From NCBI RefSeq assembly GCF_036669915.1, contig NC_089312.1, positions 31,101,330 to 31,165,329 on the forward strand: a stretch of DNA of 64,000 nt, read 5' to 3'. Position numbers and translations under genes: made by a program. The first letter of the stretch is position 1. The number at the start of each line of letters is the position of its first letter. The DNA comes from Pocillopora verrucosa (lineage: Eukaryota > Cnidaria > Anthozoa > Scleractinia > Pocilloporidae). This document shows, one piece after another, positions 12,701 to 20,490 of this stretch. The notes beneath the pieces were generated by a model that was given only the letters and a program-made list of their open reading frames with translations, was not told the DNA's origin and ran no database searches.

Positions 12701-14761
12701 ATAAGACCACAGTCAATAACGAGATTTGGACGATCAGCTGACACCAAACCTATTTATGGAGTGAACAAATATATCACGTCTATAAGACCACAGTCAATAA
12801 CGAGATTTGGACGATCAGCTAACACCAAACCTATTTATGGAGTTAACAAATATATCAGGTCTATAAGACCACGGTCAATAACGAGATTTGGACGATCAGC
12901 TGACACCAAACCTATTCATGGAGGGAACAAATATATCAGGTCTATCACACCACAGTCAATAACGAGATTTGGACGATCAGCTGACACCAAACCTATTCAT
13001 GGAGGGAACAAATATATCAGGTCTATAAGACCACAGTCAATAACAAGATTTGGAAGGTCAGCAGATAAAAATCCTATCAGTCAAAGGACAAGAGATGGAG
13101 GGTCTATTAGATCACAGTCAAAAAAAAGATTTGGACCATCAGCTGGCACCAAAACTATTCATGGAGGGAACAAATATATCAGGTCTATAGGCCCACAGTC
13201 AATAACAAGATTTGGACGATCCGCTGGCACCAAACCTATTCGTGGAGGGAACAAATATATCAGGTCTATAGGACCACAGTCAATACCAAGATTTGGACTA
13301 TCAGTTGGCACCAAAACTATTCATGGATGGAACAAATATATCAGGTCTATAAGACCACAGTCAATAACGAGATTTGGACGATCAGCTGACACCAAACCTA
13401 GTCATGAAGGGAACAAATATATCAGGTCTATAAAACAAAAATCAATAAGAAGATTTGGACTATCAGCTGGCACCAAACCTACACATAGATGGAACAAATA
13501 TATCAGGTCTATAAGGTCACACTCAATAACAAGATTTGGACGACCAGCTGGCACCAAACCTATTCATGGAGGGAACAAATATATCAGGTCTATAAGACCA
13601 CAGTCAATAACAAGATTTGGACGATCCGCTGGCACCAAACCTATTCATGGAGGGAACAAATATATCAGGTCTATAAGACCACAGTCAATAAGACGATTTG
13701 GACTATCAGCTGACACCAAAACTATTTATGGATTGAACAAATATATCAGGTCTATAAGACCACAGTCAATAACGAGATTTGGACGATCAGCTGATACTAA
13801 ACCTATTCATGGAGGGAACAAATATATCAGGTCTATAACACCACAGTCAGTAACGAGATTTGGACGATCAGCTGACACCAAACCTATCCATGGAGGGAAC
13901 AAATATATCAGGTCTATAAGACCACAGTCAATAACGAGATTTGGACGATCAGCTGACACCAAACCTATTTATGGAGTTAACAAATATATCAGGTCTATAA
14001 GACCACAGTCAATAACGAGATTTGGACGATCAACTGACACCAAACCTATTCATGGAGGGGACAAATATATCAGGTCTATCACACCACAGTCAATAACGAG
14101 ATTTGGACGATCAGCTGACACCAAACCTATTCATGGAGGGAACAAATATATCAGGTCTATAACACCACAGTCAATAACGAGATTTGGACGATCAGCTGAC
14201 ACCAAACCTATTTATGGAGGGGACAAACATATCAGGTCTATAAGACCACAGTCAATAACAAGATTTGGAAGGTCCGCAAATAAAAATCCTATCAGTCAAA
14301 GGACAAGAGATGGAGGGTCTATTAGATCACAGTCAAAAAAAAGATTTGGACCATCAGCTGGCACCAAAACTATTCATGGAGGGAACAAATATATCAGGTC
14401 TATAGGACCACAGTCAATAACAAGATTTGGACGATCCGCTGGCACCAAACCTATTCATGGATGGAACAAATATATCAGGTCTATAAGACCACAGTCAATA
14501 ACGAGATTTGGACGATCAGCTGACACCAAACTTATTCATGGAGGGAACAAATATATCAGGTCTATAAAACAAAAATCAATAAGAAGATTTGGACTATCTG
14601 CTGGCACCAAACCTACACATAGATGGAACAAATATATCAGGTCAATAAGACCACAGTCAATAAGAAGATTTGGACGACCAGCTGGCACCAAACCTATTCA
14701 TGGAGGGAACAAATATATCAGGTCTATAATACCACAGTCAATAACGAGATTTGGACGATAA
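6740..14761 (+). CDS. giant tandem-repeat protein, candidate RFamide-type neuropeptide precursor
   Basis: One open frame of 2673 codons encodes 98 repeats of 27 residues; the first is 28. The consensus unit is RFGRSADTKPIHGGNKYI then RSIRPQSIT. By hand count about 56 of 98 units carry RFG followed by R or K, the family signature for C-terminal amidation followed by basic cleavage. The predicted peptide is PQSITRFamide or pyroGlu-SITRFamide. About 20 units read FGL instead and would not be amidated. The N-terminus MKIVVGPIYQLILLWKLSLT has a basic residue then a hydrophobic run, so it could be a signal peptide, but a spliced upstream exon is equally possible. The frame closes at a TAA (14759-14761) where a unit should read CGA-TCA-GCT, so the stop looks like a nonsense mutation. 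Anthozoan RFamide precursors are known to hold many peptide copies, but not, to my knowledge, this number. It could alternatively be a non-peptide repeat protein or a coding minisatellite. Confidence 0.6.
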   Translation: MKIVVGPIYQLILLWKLSLTIHGLKKDEPKISHGIPQESKRSLQPQSMTRCGRSTDSNPPTTPWTRHGKSLRPQSVTRFGRSADTKPIRGGNNYISSIIPQSIARFGGFADKNPISQWKRHGRSIRPQSVTKFGRSADTKPIHGGDSYTRSIIPQSITRFGRSADKNPISQWTRDGGSFRSQSTKRFGLSAGTKIIHGETKYIRSIRPQSITRFGRSAGTKPIHGGNKYNRSISPQSIARFGRSAGTKPIYGGNKYIRSIRQQSITRFGKSADKNPTSQWTRDGGSIRSKSTERFGLSAGTKTIHEGNKYTRSIRPQSMTRFGRSASTKPIYGENKYIRSIRPQSITEFGLLAGNKPIHGGNKYIRSIRPQSITRFGGSADTKPIHGGNKYIRSMRQKSIKRFGLSAGTKPTHIWNKYIRSIRPQSITRFGRSVGTKPTHGGNKYISSITPQSTKRFGRLADTKPIYGGNKYIRSIRPQSVTRFGRSADKNPISQRTRDGGFIRSQSTKRFGLSTGTKPIHGGNKYIRSIRPQSITRFGRSADTKPIHGGNKYIRSIRPQSITRFGRSADTKPIHGGNKYIRSIRQKSIKRFGLSAGTKPTNIWNKYIRSTRPQSITRFGLSADTKAIYGVNKYIWSITPQSMTRFGRSADTKPIHGGNKYIRFIRPKSITKFGLSADTKAIYGVNKYIRSIAPQSITRFGQSAGTKPIHGENKYIRSITPQSTTRFGRSADTKPIYGGNKYIRSIRPQSISRFGRSADKNPISQRTRDGGFIRSQSTKRFGLSTGTKPIHGGNKYIRSIRPHSTTRFGRSADTKPIHGENKYIRSIGPQSITRFGLLVGTKPIHGWNKYMRSITPQSMTRFGRSADTKPNHGGNKYIRSIKHKSIQRSGLSAGTKPKHRWNKYIRSIRPQSITRFGRSPGTKPIHGGNKYIRSIRPQSIRRFGQSADTKPIHGGNKYIRSIRPHSTTRFGRSADTKPIHGENKYIRSIRPQSITRFGLSADTKAIYGVNKYIRSITPQSITRFGRSADTKPIHGGNKYIRSIAPQSITRFGRSADTKPIYGGNKYIRSIRPQSITRFGRSADKNPISQRTRDGGSIRSESTKRFGLSTGTKFIHGGNKYIRSIRPQSNRRVGRSAGTKPIHGGNKYIRSITPQSITRFGRSADTKAIYGVNKYIRSIRPQSITKFGRSADTKPIHGGNKYIRSIRPQSITRFGRSADTKPFHGGNKYIRYITQKSIKRFGLSAGTKPTNIWNKYIRSIRPQSITRFGRSVGTKPRHVGNKYITSMRPQSITRFGRSADTKPIHGGNKYIRSIRPQSITRFGRSADTKPIHGGNKYIRSITPQSITRFGRSADTKPIYGGNKYIRSIRPQSITRLARSAYKNPMSQRTRDGGSFRSQSTKRFGLSTGTKPIHGGNKYIRSTRPQSIRRFGRSAGTKPIPGGNKYIRSIRLQSITRFGRSADTKPIHGGNKYIRSIRPQSITRFGLSADTKAVYGVNKYIRSIAPQSMTRFGRSADTKPIHGGNKYIRSIRPQSITRFGRSADTKPIHGGNKYIRSITPQSITRLGRSADTKHIYGGNKYIRSIRPQSITRFGKSADTNPISKRTRDGGSIRSQSKKRFGPSAGTKTIHGGNKYIRSIRPQSITRSGRSTGTKPIHGGNKYIRSIGPQSITRFGLLVGTKPFHGWNKYMRSITPQSMTRFGRSADTKPNHGGNKYIRSIKHKSIQRSGLSAGTKPKHRWNKYIRSIRPQSITRFGRSAGTKPIHGGNKYIRSIRPQSIRRFGQSADTKPIHGGNKYIRSIGPQSITRFGLLVGTKPIHGWKKYMRSITPQSITSFRRSAGTKPNHGGNKYIRSIKQKSIRRFGQSAGTKAIHGGNKYIRSIRPQSITRFGRSAGTKPIHGGNKYIRSIRPQSIRRFGQSAGTKPIHGGNKYSRSIIPQSITRFGRSADTKPSHGGNKYIRSIRPQSITIFGRSADTKPIYKVNKYIRSIRPQSITRFGRSADTKPIYGVNKYITSIRPQSITRFGRSANTKPIYGVNKYIRSIRPRSITRFGRSADTKPIHGGNKYIRSITPQSITRFGRSADTKPIHGGNKYIRSIRPQSITRFGRSADKNPISQRTRDGGSIRSQSKKRFGPSAGTKTIHGGNKYIRSIGPQSITRFGRSAGTKPIRGGNKYIRSIGPQSIPRFGLSVGTKTIHGWNKYIRSIRPQSITRFGRSADTKPSHEGNKYIRSIKQKSIRRFGLSAGTKPTHRWNKYIRSIRSHSITRFGRPAGTKPIHGGNKYIRSIRPQSITRFGRSAGTKPIHGGNKYIRSIRPQSIRRFGLSADTKTIYGLNKYIRSIRPQSITRFGRSADTKPIHGGNKYIRSITPQSVTRFGRSADTKPIHGGNKYIRSIRPQSITRFGRSADTKPIYGVNKYIRSIRPQSITRFGRSTDTKPIHGGDKYIRSITPQSITRFGRSADTKPIHGGNKYIRSITPQSITRFGRSADTKPIYGGDKHIRSIRPQSITRFGRSANKNPISQRTRDGGSIRSQSKKRFGPSAGTKTIHGGNKYIRSIGPQSITRFGRSAGTKPIHGWNKYIRSIRPQSITRFGRSADTKLIHGGNKYIRSIKQKSIRRFGLSAGTKPTHRWNKYIRSIRPQSIRRFGRPAGTKPIHGGNKYIRSIIPQSITRFGR

Positions 14762-16140
14762 GCTGACACCAAACCTATTCATGGAGGGAACAAATATATC
14801 AGGTCTATAAAACAAAAATCAATAAGAAGATTTGGACTATCAGCTGGCACCAAACTTATACATAGATGGAACAAATATATCAGGTCTATAAGACCACAGT
14901 CAATAAGAAGATTTGGACGACCAGCTGGCACCAAACCTATTCATCGAGGGAACAAATATATCAGGTCTATAATACCACAGTCAATAACGAGATTTGAAGG
15001 ATCAGCTGACACCAAACCTAGTCATGGAGGGAACAAATATATCAGGTTTAAAAGACAAAAATCAATAAAAAGATTTGGACTATCAGCTGGCACCAAACCT
15101 ACGCATAGAGGGAACAAATATATCAGGTCTATAAGACCACAGTCAATAACAAGATTTGGACAATCTGCTGACACCAAACCTATTCATGGAGGGAACAAAT
15201 ATATCAGGTCTATAAGACCACAGTCAATAACAAGATTTGGACAATCTGCTGACACCAAACCTATTCATGGAGGGAACAAATATATCAGGTCTATAACACC
15301 ACGGTCAATAACAAGATTTGGACGATCAGCTGACACCAAACCTATTTATGGAGGGAGCAAATATATCAGGTCTATAAGACCACAGTCAATAACAAGATTT
15401 GGAAGGTCCGCAGATAAAAATCCTATCAGTCAAGGGACAAGAGATGGAGGGTCTATTAGATCACAGTCAAAAAAAAGATTTGGACCATCAGCTGGCACCA
15501 AAACTATTCATGGAGAGAACAAATATATCAGGTCTATAAGACCACAGTCAATAAGACGATTTGGACAATCTGCTGACACCAAACCTATTCATGGAGGGAA
15601 CAAATATACCAGGTCTATAAAACAAAAATCAATAAAAGGATTTGGACTATCAGCAGGCACCAAACCTACACATAGATAAAACAAATGTATCAGGTCTATA
15701 AGACCACAGTCAATAAGAAGATTTGGACGATCAGCTGGCACCAAACCTATTCATGGAGGGAACAAATATATCAGGTCTATAATACCACAGTCAATAACGA
15801 GATTTGGAGGATCAGCTGACACCAAACCTAGTCATGGAGGCAACAAATATATCAGGTCTATAAGACCACATGCAATAAACAGATTTGGACTATCAGCTGG
15901 CACCAAACCTACGCATGGAGGGAACAAATATATCAGGTCTATAAGACCACAGTCAATAAGAAGATTTGGACAATCTGCTGGCACCAAACCTATTCATGGA
16001 GGGAACAAATATATCAGGTTTATAACACCACAGTCAATAACAAGATTTGGACGATCAGCTGACACCAAACCTATTCATGGAGGGAACAAATATATCAGGT
16101 CTTTAAGACCACAGTCAATAACAAGGTTTGGAAGATCAGC
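6863..16140 (+). repeat. 81-bp tandem array, 115 units, no net indels
   Basis: The consensus contains agatttggacgatcagctg, acaccaaacctattcatgg and aacaaatatatcaggtctat. The period stays at 81 bp (27 codons) throughout. The last CGA of the open frame ends at 14758 and the last unit's AGA ends at 16135, which is exactly 17 periods. Variants differ mainly at a few positions: cga/cta (R/L), gac/ggc (D/G), cat/tat (H/Y), ggg/tgg. A second unit type carrying KNPISQ(R/W) recurs near 7070, 7232, 7557, 8208, 9019, 9990, 10878, 11526, 13070, 14280 and 15415, always at multiples of 81 bp. Such homogeneity suggests unequal crossing-over under frame constraint. Confidence 0.95.
9213..9630 (+). repeat. block of array units duplicated 31 units downstream
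   Basis: Units containing LLVGTKP-HGWNKYMRS, then NHGGNKYIRSIKHKSIQRSG, then KHRWNKYIRS occur here and again at about 11724-12141, 2511 bp (31 x 81) apart. I see only a few base differences over the rare-variant units. This indicates duplication of a multi-unit block, not single-unit slippage. Confidence 0.8.
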
Positions 16141-16222
16141 TAACTTAATTAAATTATCAAATCAAGTGGAGAAACATTTTAGGAATTGTATATATTTTAA
16201 CATTTTAATATTTTTTTTGTAG
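14762..16222 (+). pseudogene. in-frame continuation of the repeat protein beyond two nonsense codons
   Basis: Frame 2 stays in register after the TAA at 14759-14761. Seventeen more 27-residue units follow, interrupted only by a second TAA at 15677-15679, where sister units read AGA-TGG. The last unit is followed by a non-repeat tail starting SANLIKLSNQVEKHF, ending at TAG 16220-16222. All three stops are in the same frame (position mod 3 = 2). The undisturbed reading frame from 6740 would span 3160 codons. The stops may be real truncations, allelic variants, or sequencing or assembly errors. Confidence 0.65.
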
Positions 16223-16854
16223 CCATTTATGGTTATTATTAGTTAAATGCAAGACCCTACCAGCTATGCTGAATATTTTATCGTAGTTAAATAAAGTTGT
16301 TCGTTCATTCAAGTGATCAGGAGCGTATAATGCTAGTTTCTCTTGAAGACACTCTCCTACTTTAGGTGTAAATTTGAAAAAAAAACAATAAAATAGGCAC
16401 ACGAAAAAAGAAAGGTTATGTTCGGGTCATCAAGCCACGCTGAGAAATAATTTGACAGGTGTAAACTGGGTGTACAAAATGAAATAGTTGCGTGATAATC
16501 GCGTGATGTTTGAAAGCTAGAGAATAAAAAAATCCAACTGCGCGCTACATCTTCACCCATTCTTAATAAAATGAAAGGGCAAAAGTCGTGAATTGATAAA
16601 GTAACAACAACTTTGCGTATACTTTTAAGAAATTTTCTGTTGTTTTTCTCCAAAGATTTGAGAAGAACGTCAATGATTCTTTTCTTTTCTTTTCTTTTTT
16701 TTGATAAACAAGTTGCTAGAGAACCCAAAATCCCAGAGGAGGATTGCGCCATAAATCAATCACTTAAATCTCAGTAACCTCCTTCTTAATTCACCGCTCA
16801 TTTTTTCTTGGGTTGATGAACGAAAATAGATGAAAGAATAGGTTTTTCTAATGC
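16223..16854. other. 3' flank of the array, no gene seen
   Basis: AT-rich. The minus-strand frames here (16205-16402 and 16357-16752) are low-complexity F/K/S-rich and have no recognisable domain. Confidence 0.4.
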
Positions 16855-17530
16855 ATATATTCTGACCACAATAGCTGGGAAGGTCAAGGCAACTGCGCAG
16901 TTCCTCAGCATTAGTATACTTCAGTACATTTTCTGACCACAATAGCTGTCAGAAGGAAAATGCGATTGCGCAATTACTCGGCATTATTAATGACTTTGGC
17001 TAAATGCTGGAATTCCATACGCTTCCTGATGACTCACTTAGAGTCATTTTAGATCAGGCTAGACTAGAGAGAGAGTGTGGTAAGGGCTCACTTCACGCGG
17101 GAGCAGTGGAACTAACAGGCGGTAACACGACCATGTGCACGTGAGTTCCTGACTTCCGAACTTCCGACGTATATGCACTGCACGCAGTTTAAAATGCTTT
17201 TGTATACACATGGTCTGATCGAACTCTTCCATCTCTGAAGAATGAAGGAACGGTGAAACCTAAAACAGAGCGGAAATTCAATTTGAGAAACAAATCGATT
17301 TTTCACACTTTAATCTTATTCGAACATTAGAAGATTGCTTGAAGTGATGATAAAATACAGTTCCAAGCCAAATGATCACCTAAGCCAGTAATTGAATCAG
17401 CTTGTCTGTCGTCGCGTCCTAAGCAAAGCTCTGTTTTGATCAAATACTTCATTAGTAAACAATCGGCCTTTTTCCATTACTCGACCGAATCACGTACATC
17501 TAGAAAGACTACTCTGTAAACTCATTAAAC
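16855..17530. repeat. segmental duplication, copy 1 (partner 19797-20490)
   Basis: Shares a long colinear similarity with 19797-20490. Landmarks are ctgaccacaata(g/a)ctg, cgcaattactcg, gactttggctaaat, and ggctcac/tttca followed by actaacaggc. Later landmarks are gatcagctgtctgtcgtcgcg-like sequence and cattaaacac/cattaggcac. Copy 1 also holds an internal duplication: ttctgaccacaatagctg at about 16860 and 16930. No coding function is recognised. Confidence 0.7.
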
Positions 17531-18640
17531 ACACTTCATACTGATTTTGATGCAAATTACCACAAGTCAACAACTTCCTTATTCTTTCGTTCTGTTATTT
17601 TGCGTTTTTTTTTTTGCGAGATTTTCTCAAGAGGTCCTAACATACTCGGATTTCAATAAATATTTGATCAATTATAATTCTATAAATAATTTATTCATTA
17701 TCATACCATAGATATAGCCTAAAAAAGGTCGAGTATGAAATGGCCTTTTGAGCTTATTCAAACTGGTAAGGAAACTACGCAACCTGAAAACACATTCATG
17801 ACTATGATATCCCCTGAGCCATTAATCAATGGAAAAACAAAAACATTACTACCTATTGTACCCATCATGTCATTTCTACCTACCCCTGTCCCGAACTGGG
17901 GGAGGGGGGGGGGAATTCCTCTTACGGGAGAGAAGTAGCCCCGAATTTTAAACATTACCACTTGGTGAAAGACTACTTACTACATACTAAATACTAAATA
18001 CTAAATACAACATCAACAGAAGACTGTCGAGTGCCGAAAGACTGCTTGAAAAACTACATTGATAAAGATAACGATAAAATGACAAAAATAATCTATCAAA
18101 GTGAGTTTCTTGTTACATTGAAAGGAGTCAAACTCATCGTGACCTTAGTACAGCTCTCTCAATAAATGGGACTCTTTTCGTTAAAGAGAAGTTGTTTTTC
18201 GATTGAGACGACACTCTCTTGCTGATTGCTTCCACGACTGAAAAATTCAACATTACACTAATTTTTTTCTGATATCTAAGAACGAATGGCAGATTCACTG
18301 TTCACCCTCAGTAAACTCAAGAAAAATACGAAGTTCATCGCATGTTATCCTGCACCAGGAAAATGCCAATGAATAGCCTGTTTTCTTGAAAGTTTTTTTT
18401 CTTGAAAGAAAAGCACTATAATATATCGTGTTTGCCTGAATTCGTTAGTCTGCTCTTATCACCTCTCTGCTAGGTAATAACGCGAAAAGGTATTGACACT
18501 GTGAGGGAAACTTGTGTGCTTATTGCCTTTGCGGGCTAAAGGGTTGACATGCAAATCAGTTGCAATTATGTGTTTTCTACAGGAAAAAAGCATTCTTTGC
18601 TTGAAAAAATTCCTGATATGTGAACCTTCGTTTCTCAGTC
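17531..18640. other. no gene seen
   Basis: Contains poly-T near 17606, a G-rich run at about 17899-17914 and short overlapping frames on both strands. Nothing recognisable. Confidence 0.4.
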
Positions 18641-19190
18641 TTCAGCCGTTCGAAACTAAGCTTTCGCTATCTTTTTTAGCGCTGAACGATAGCCTCAAAA
18701 CTGGGAACCCACATTTTGCTAATGTTAACGAATATACGTGTATTTAAATGAATGTGTCTAAACCTTGTTTCCTCCTCCATTTTCAATTATAATGTTTAAT
18801 ATAGTCGCAAGATTTTCAAGCTTTTTGACGCTGAGAGAGATTGTTTTTGCCTTCACACTAGACAAAATTCACCAAGAGTTCTTCGACTGCGTAATCATGT
18901 GTAATGCCTTTTGTTGCGTATACATTTATAAATTAATCGACTTGACATGGAAGCAGAAAATTGACATCAATTTGTGCATCATTAAAAAAGAATGTAAACC
19001 AGGTTCTTTTACTAACTTTCCAACAATTAATGAGGTCTTCGTTATATGGGTAAATACATCGAATGGAATACTTCACCAATGCAGCCACAGTTAGAAAAAA
19101 AGTCAATTGACAAAACATAGAAGGTTTATCTGACCACAGTAAATACCAAGGTATGGACGATCAGACGAAAATTTAAAAATCCAACTGGTA
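18640..19190 (+). pseudogene. decayed second relative of the RFamide-like array with upstream flank
   Basis: At 19097-19175 the sequence gtcaattgacaaaacatag-aaggtttatctgaccacag-taaataccaaggtatggacgatcag aligns with the array-start unit gtcaatggaaaagacatgg-aaggtctataagaccacag-tcagtaacaaaatttggacgatcag near 7088. Upstream, gaatggaatacttc … gcagccacag matches acatggaatacctc … cagccacag before the array. At 18690-18720 ctcaaaactgggaacccacattttgct matches the flank landmark near 6385. The RFG codons have decayed (RYGRS, with TAA for the Q-S pair). It appears to be a short, dead paralogue. Confidence 0.55.
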
Positions 19191-19796
19191 GGAGAAGCGT
19201 AGTTTATTCCCGCATCTACTTTTCATAACAGAGGTTGTAAACAGAGCGCTGATAGAAGCTCCTCATATCCCAGTGACGACCAATACAAAATCCGTGTATT
19301 AATTAATATAAGCCACTACACGTTACGTATCCTTTCAAAAAATATGCTAAGATGTTTTCTCCAAAAAAGAAAAAAATAAATAGGTAAATAACGACAATAA
19401 GTGATATCTATAGCCTCCATATGCGCGAAAATATGCACGGATAATTGACCGTACCGGAATTGAAGAAGTAGACGTAAAGTTTGAAATTTGAGAATATCAC
19501 TTGCGGGCTTGCATAGCTGGGGCGTATTCGAACTCGTGATGTGTTTAGACCAAGCGTGCGCGAGCGCAAATATTTGATGGGTTCTAACGCGTGATTTCTT
19601 TGGTTTCATTTCCTCTATAAGTTTTTTTTTCTGAAAAAAAAAACAAAAAAAACAAAAAAACAATAAGTAGCCTGAGAGGTCAAATTCCTTGAGTCGGATT
19701 GTATTACTAATCAGTCACTTCCTTCGCAGTTTATGACTCGATTTCCGTTTGTTTTAGAATGTGGATGAAAGAAAACACTGAAACGGCGACCTCAAT

Positions 19797-20490
19797 AGCT
19801 GTGAAGGTCAATGCAATAACGCAATTCTCTGGGATTAAGATATTTCAGTATATATTATCTGACCACAATAACTGCAAACGTCCGTGCGATTACGCAATTA
19901 CTCGCCCTAGTAATTGACTTTGGCTAAATTTTGGCATAACTATGTTTTCAATGACTCAACCGGGGTCATTTCAGGTCAGGGTAGTCTACGAAGTATATAG
20001 GAAGTGTGCGTACAATTTTTTTTTAATATTCTGGAAGGCTCATTTCAAGGGGGATCAGTGAGACTAACAGGCCGCAGTATTGCGACCGTGCACGCGTGAG
20101 CCTCTTTCATATTGCATACACGCACTGCACTCTGATAGAAAAACGCTTCTACACACAAGCTCTGGCATCTTTGCAGACTAAAAGCCGAGTGAAACTTTAC
20201 ACAGAGCGGAAATTTAATTGCATACATAAAATAGAGTTTACGCACTCTATTTTTATCCGAACACGGGAAGCTTAGTTAAGTGATATCATAAATACCGTCT
20301 AGTGCTAACTGATTACCTAAGCCAATAATTGGATCAGCTGTCTGTCGTCGCGACCAGAGCTAAGTTATGCTCGATCCGAAACTTCACCAGTAAACAATCA
20401 GCCTTTTACCCATAACGCGACCAACTTACTTACATCGGCGAAGTACACGCTGTACACTCATTAGGCACTTTTCATACAGGTATTCAAAAT
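19797..20490. repeat. segmental duplication, copy 2 (partner 16855-17530)
   Basis: Similar to 16855-17530 across its length with moderate divergence, and in the same orientation. Because each copy follows an array or its relic, the original duplication probably included the repeat-protein gene plus its 3' flank. Confidence 0.7.

Noticed and set aside
6863-16140. Regular direct repeats that could be mistaken for a CRISPR array
   Set aside because: The units abut with no unique spacers, the period is 81 bp, they are protein-coding, and the setting is a eukaryotic genome.
18765-19094. 109-codon frame next to the decayed array relative
   Set aside because: It overlaps the relic in a frame that does not match the repeat; Phe/Ile-rich composition looks like AT-rich chance sequence.
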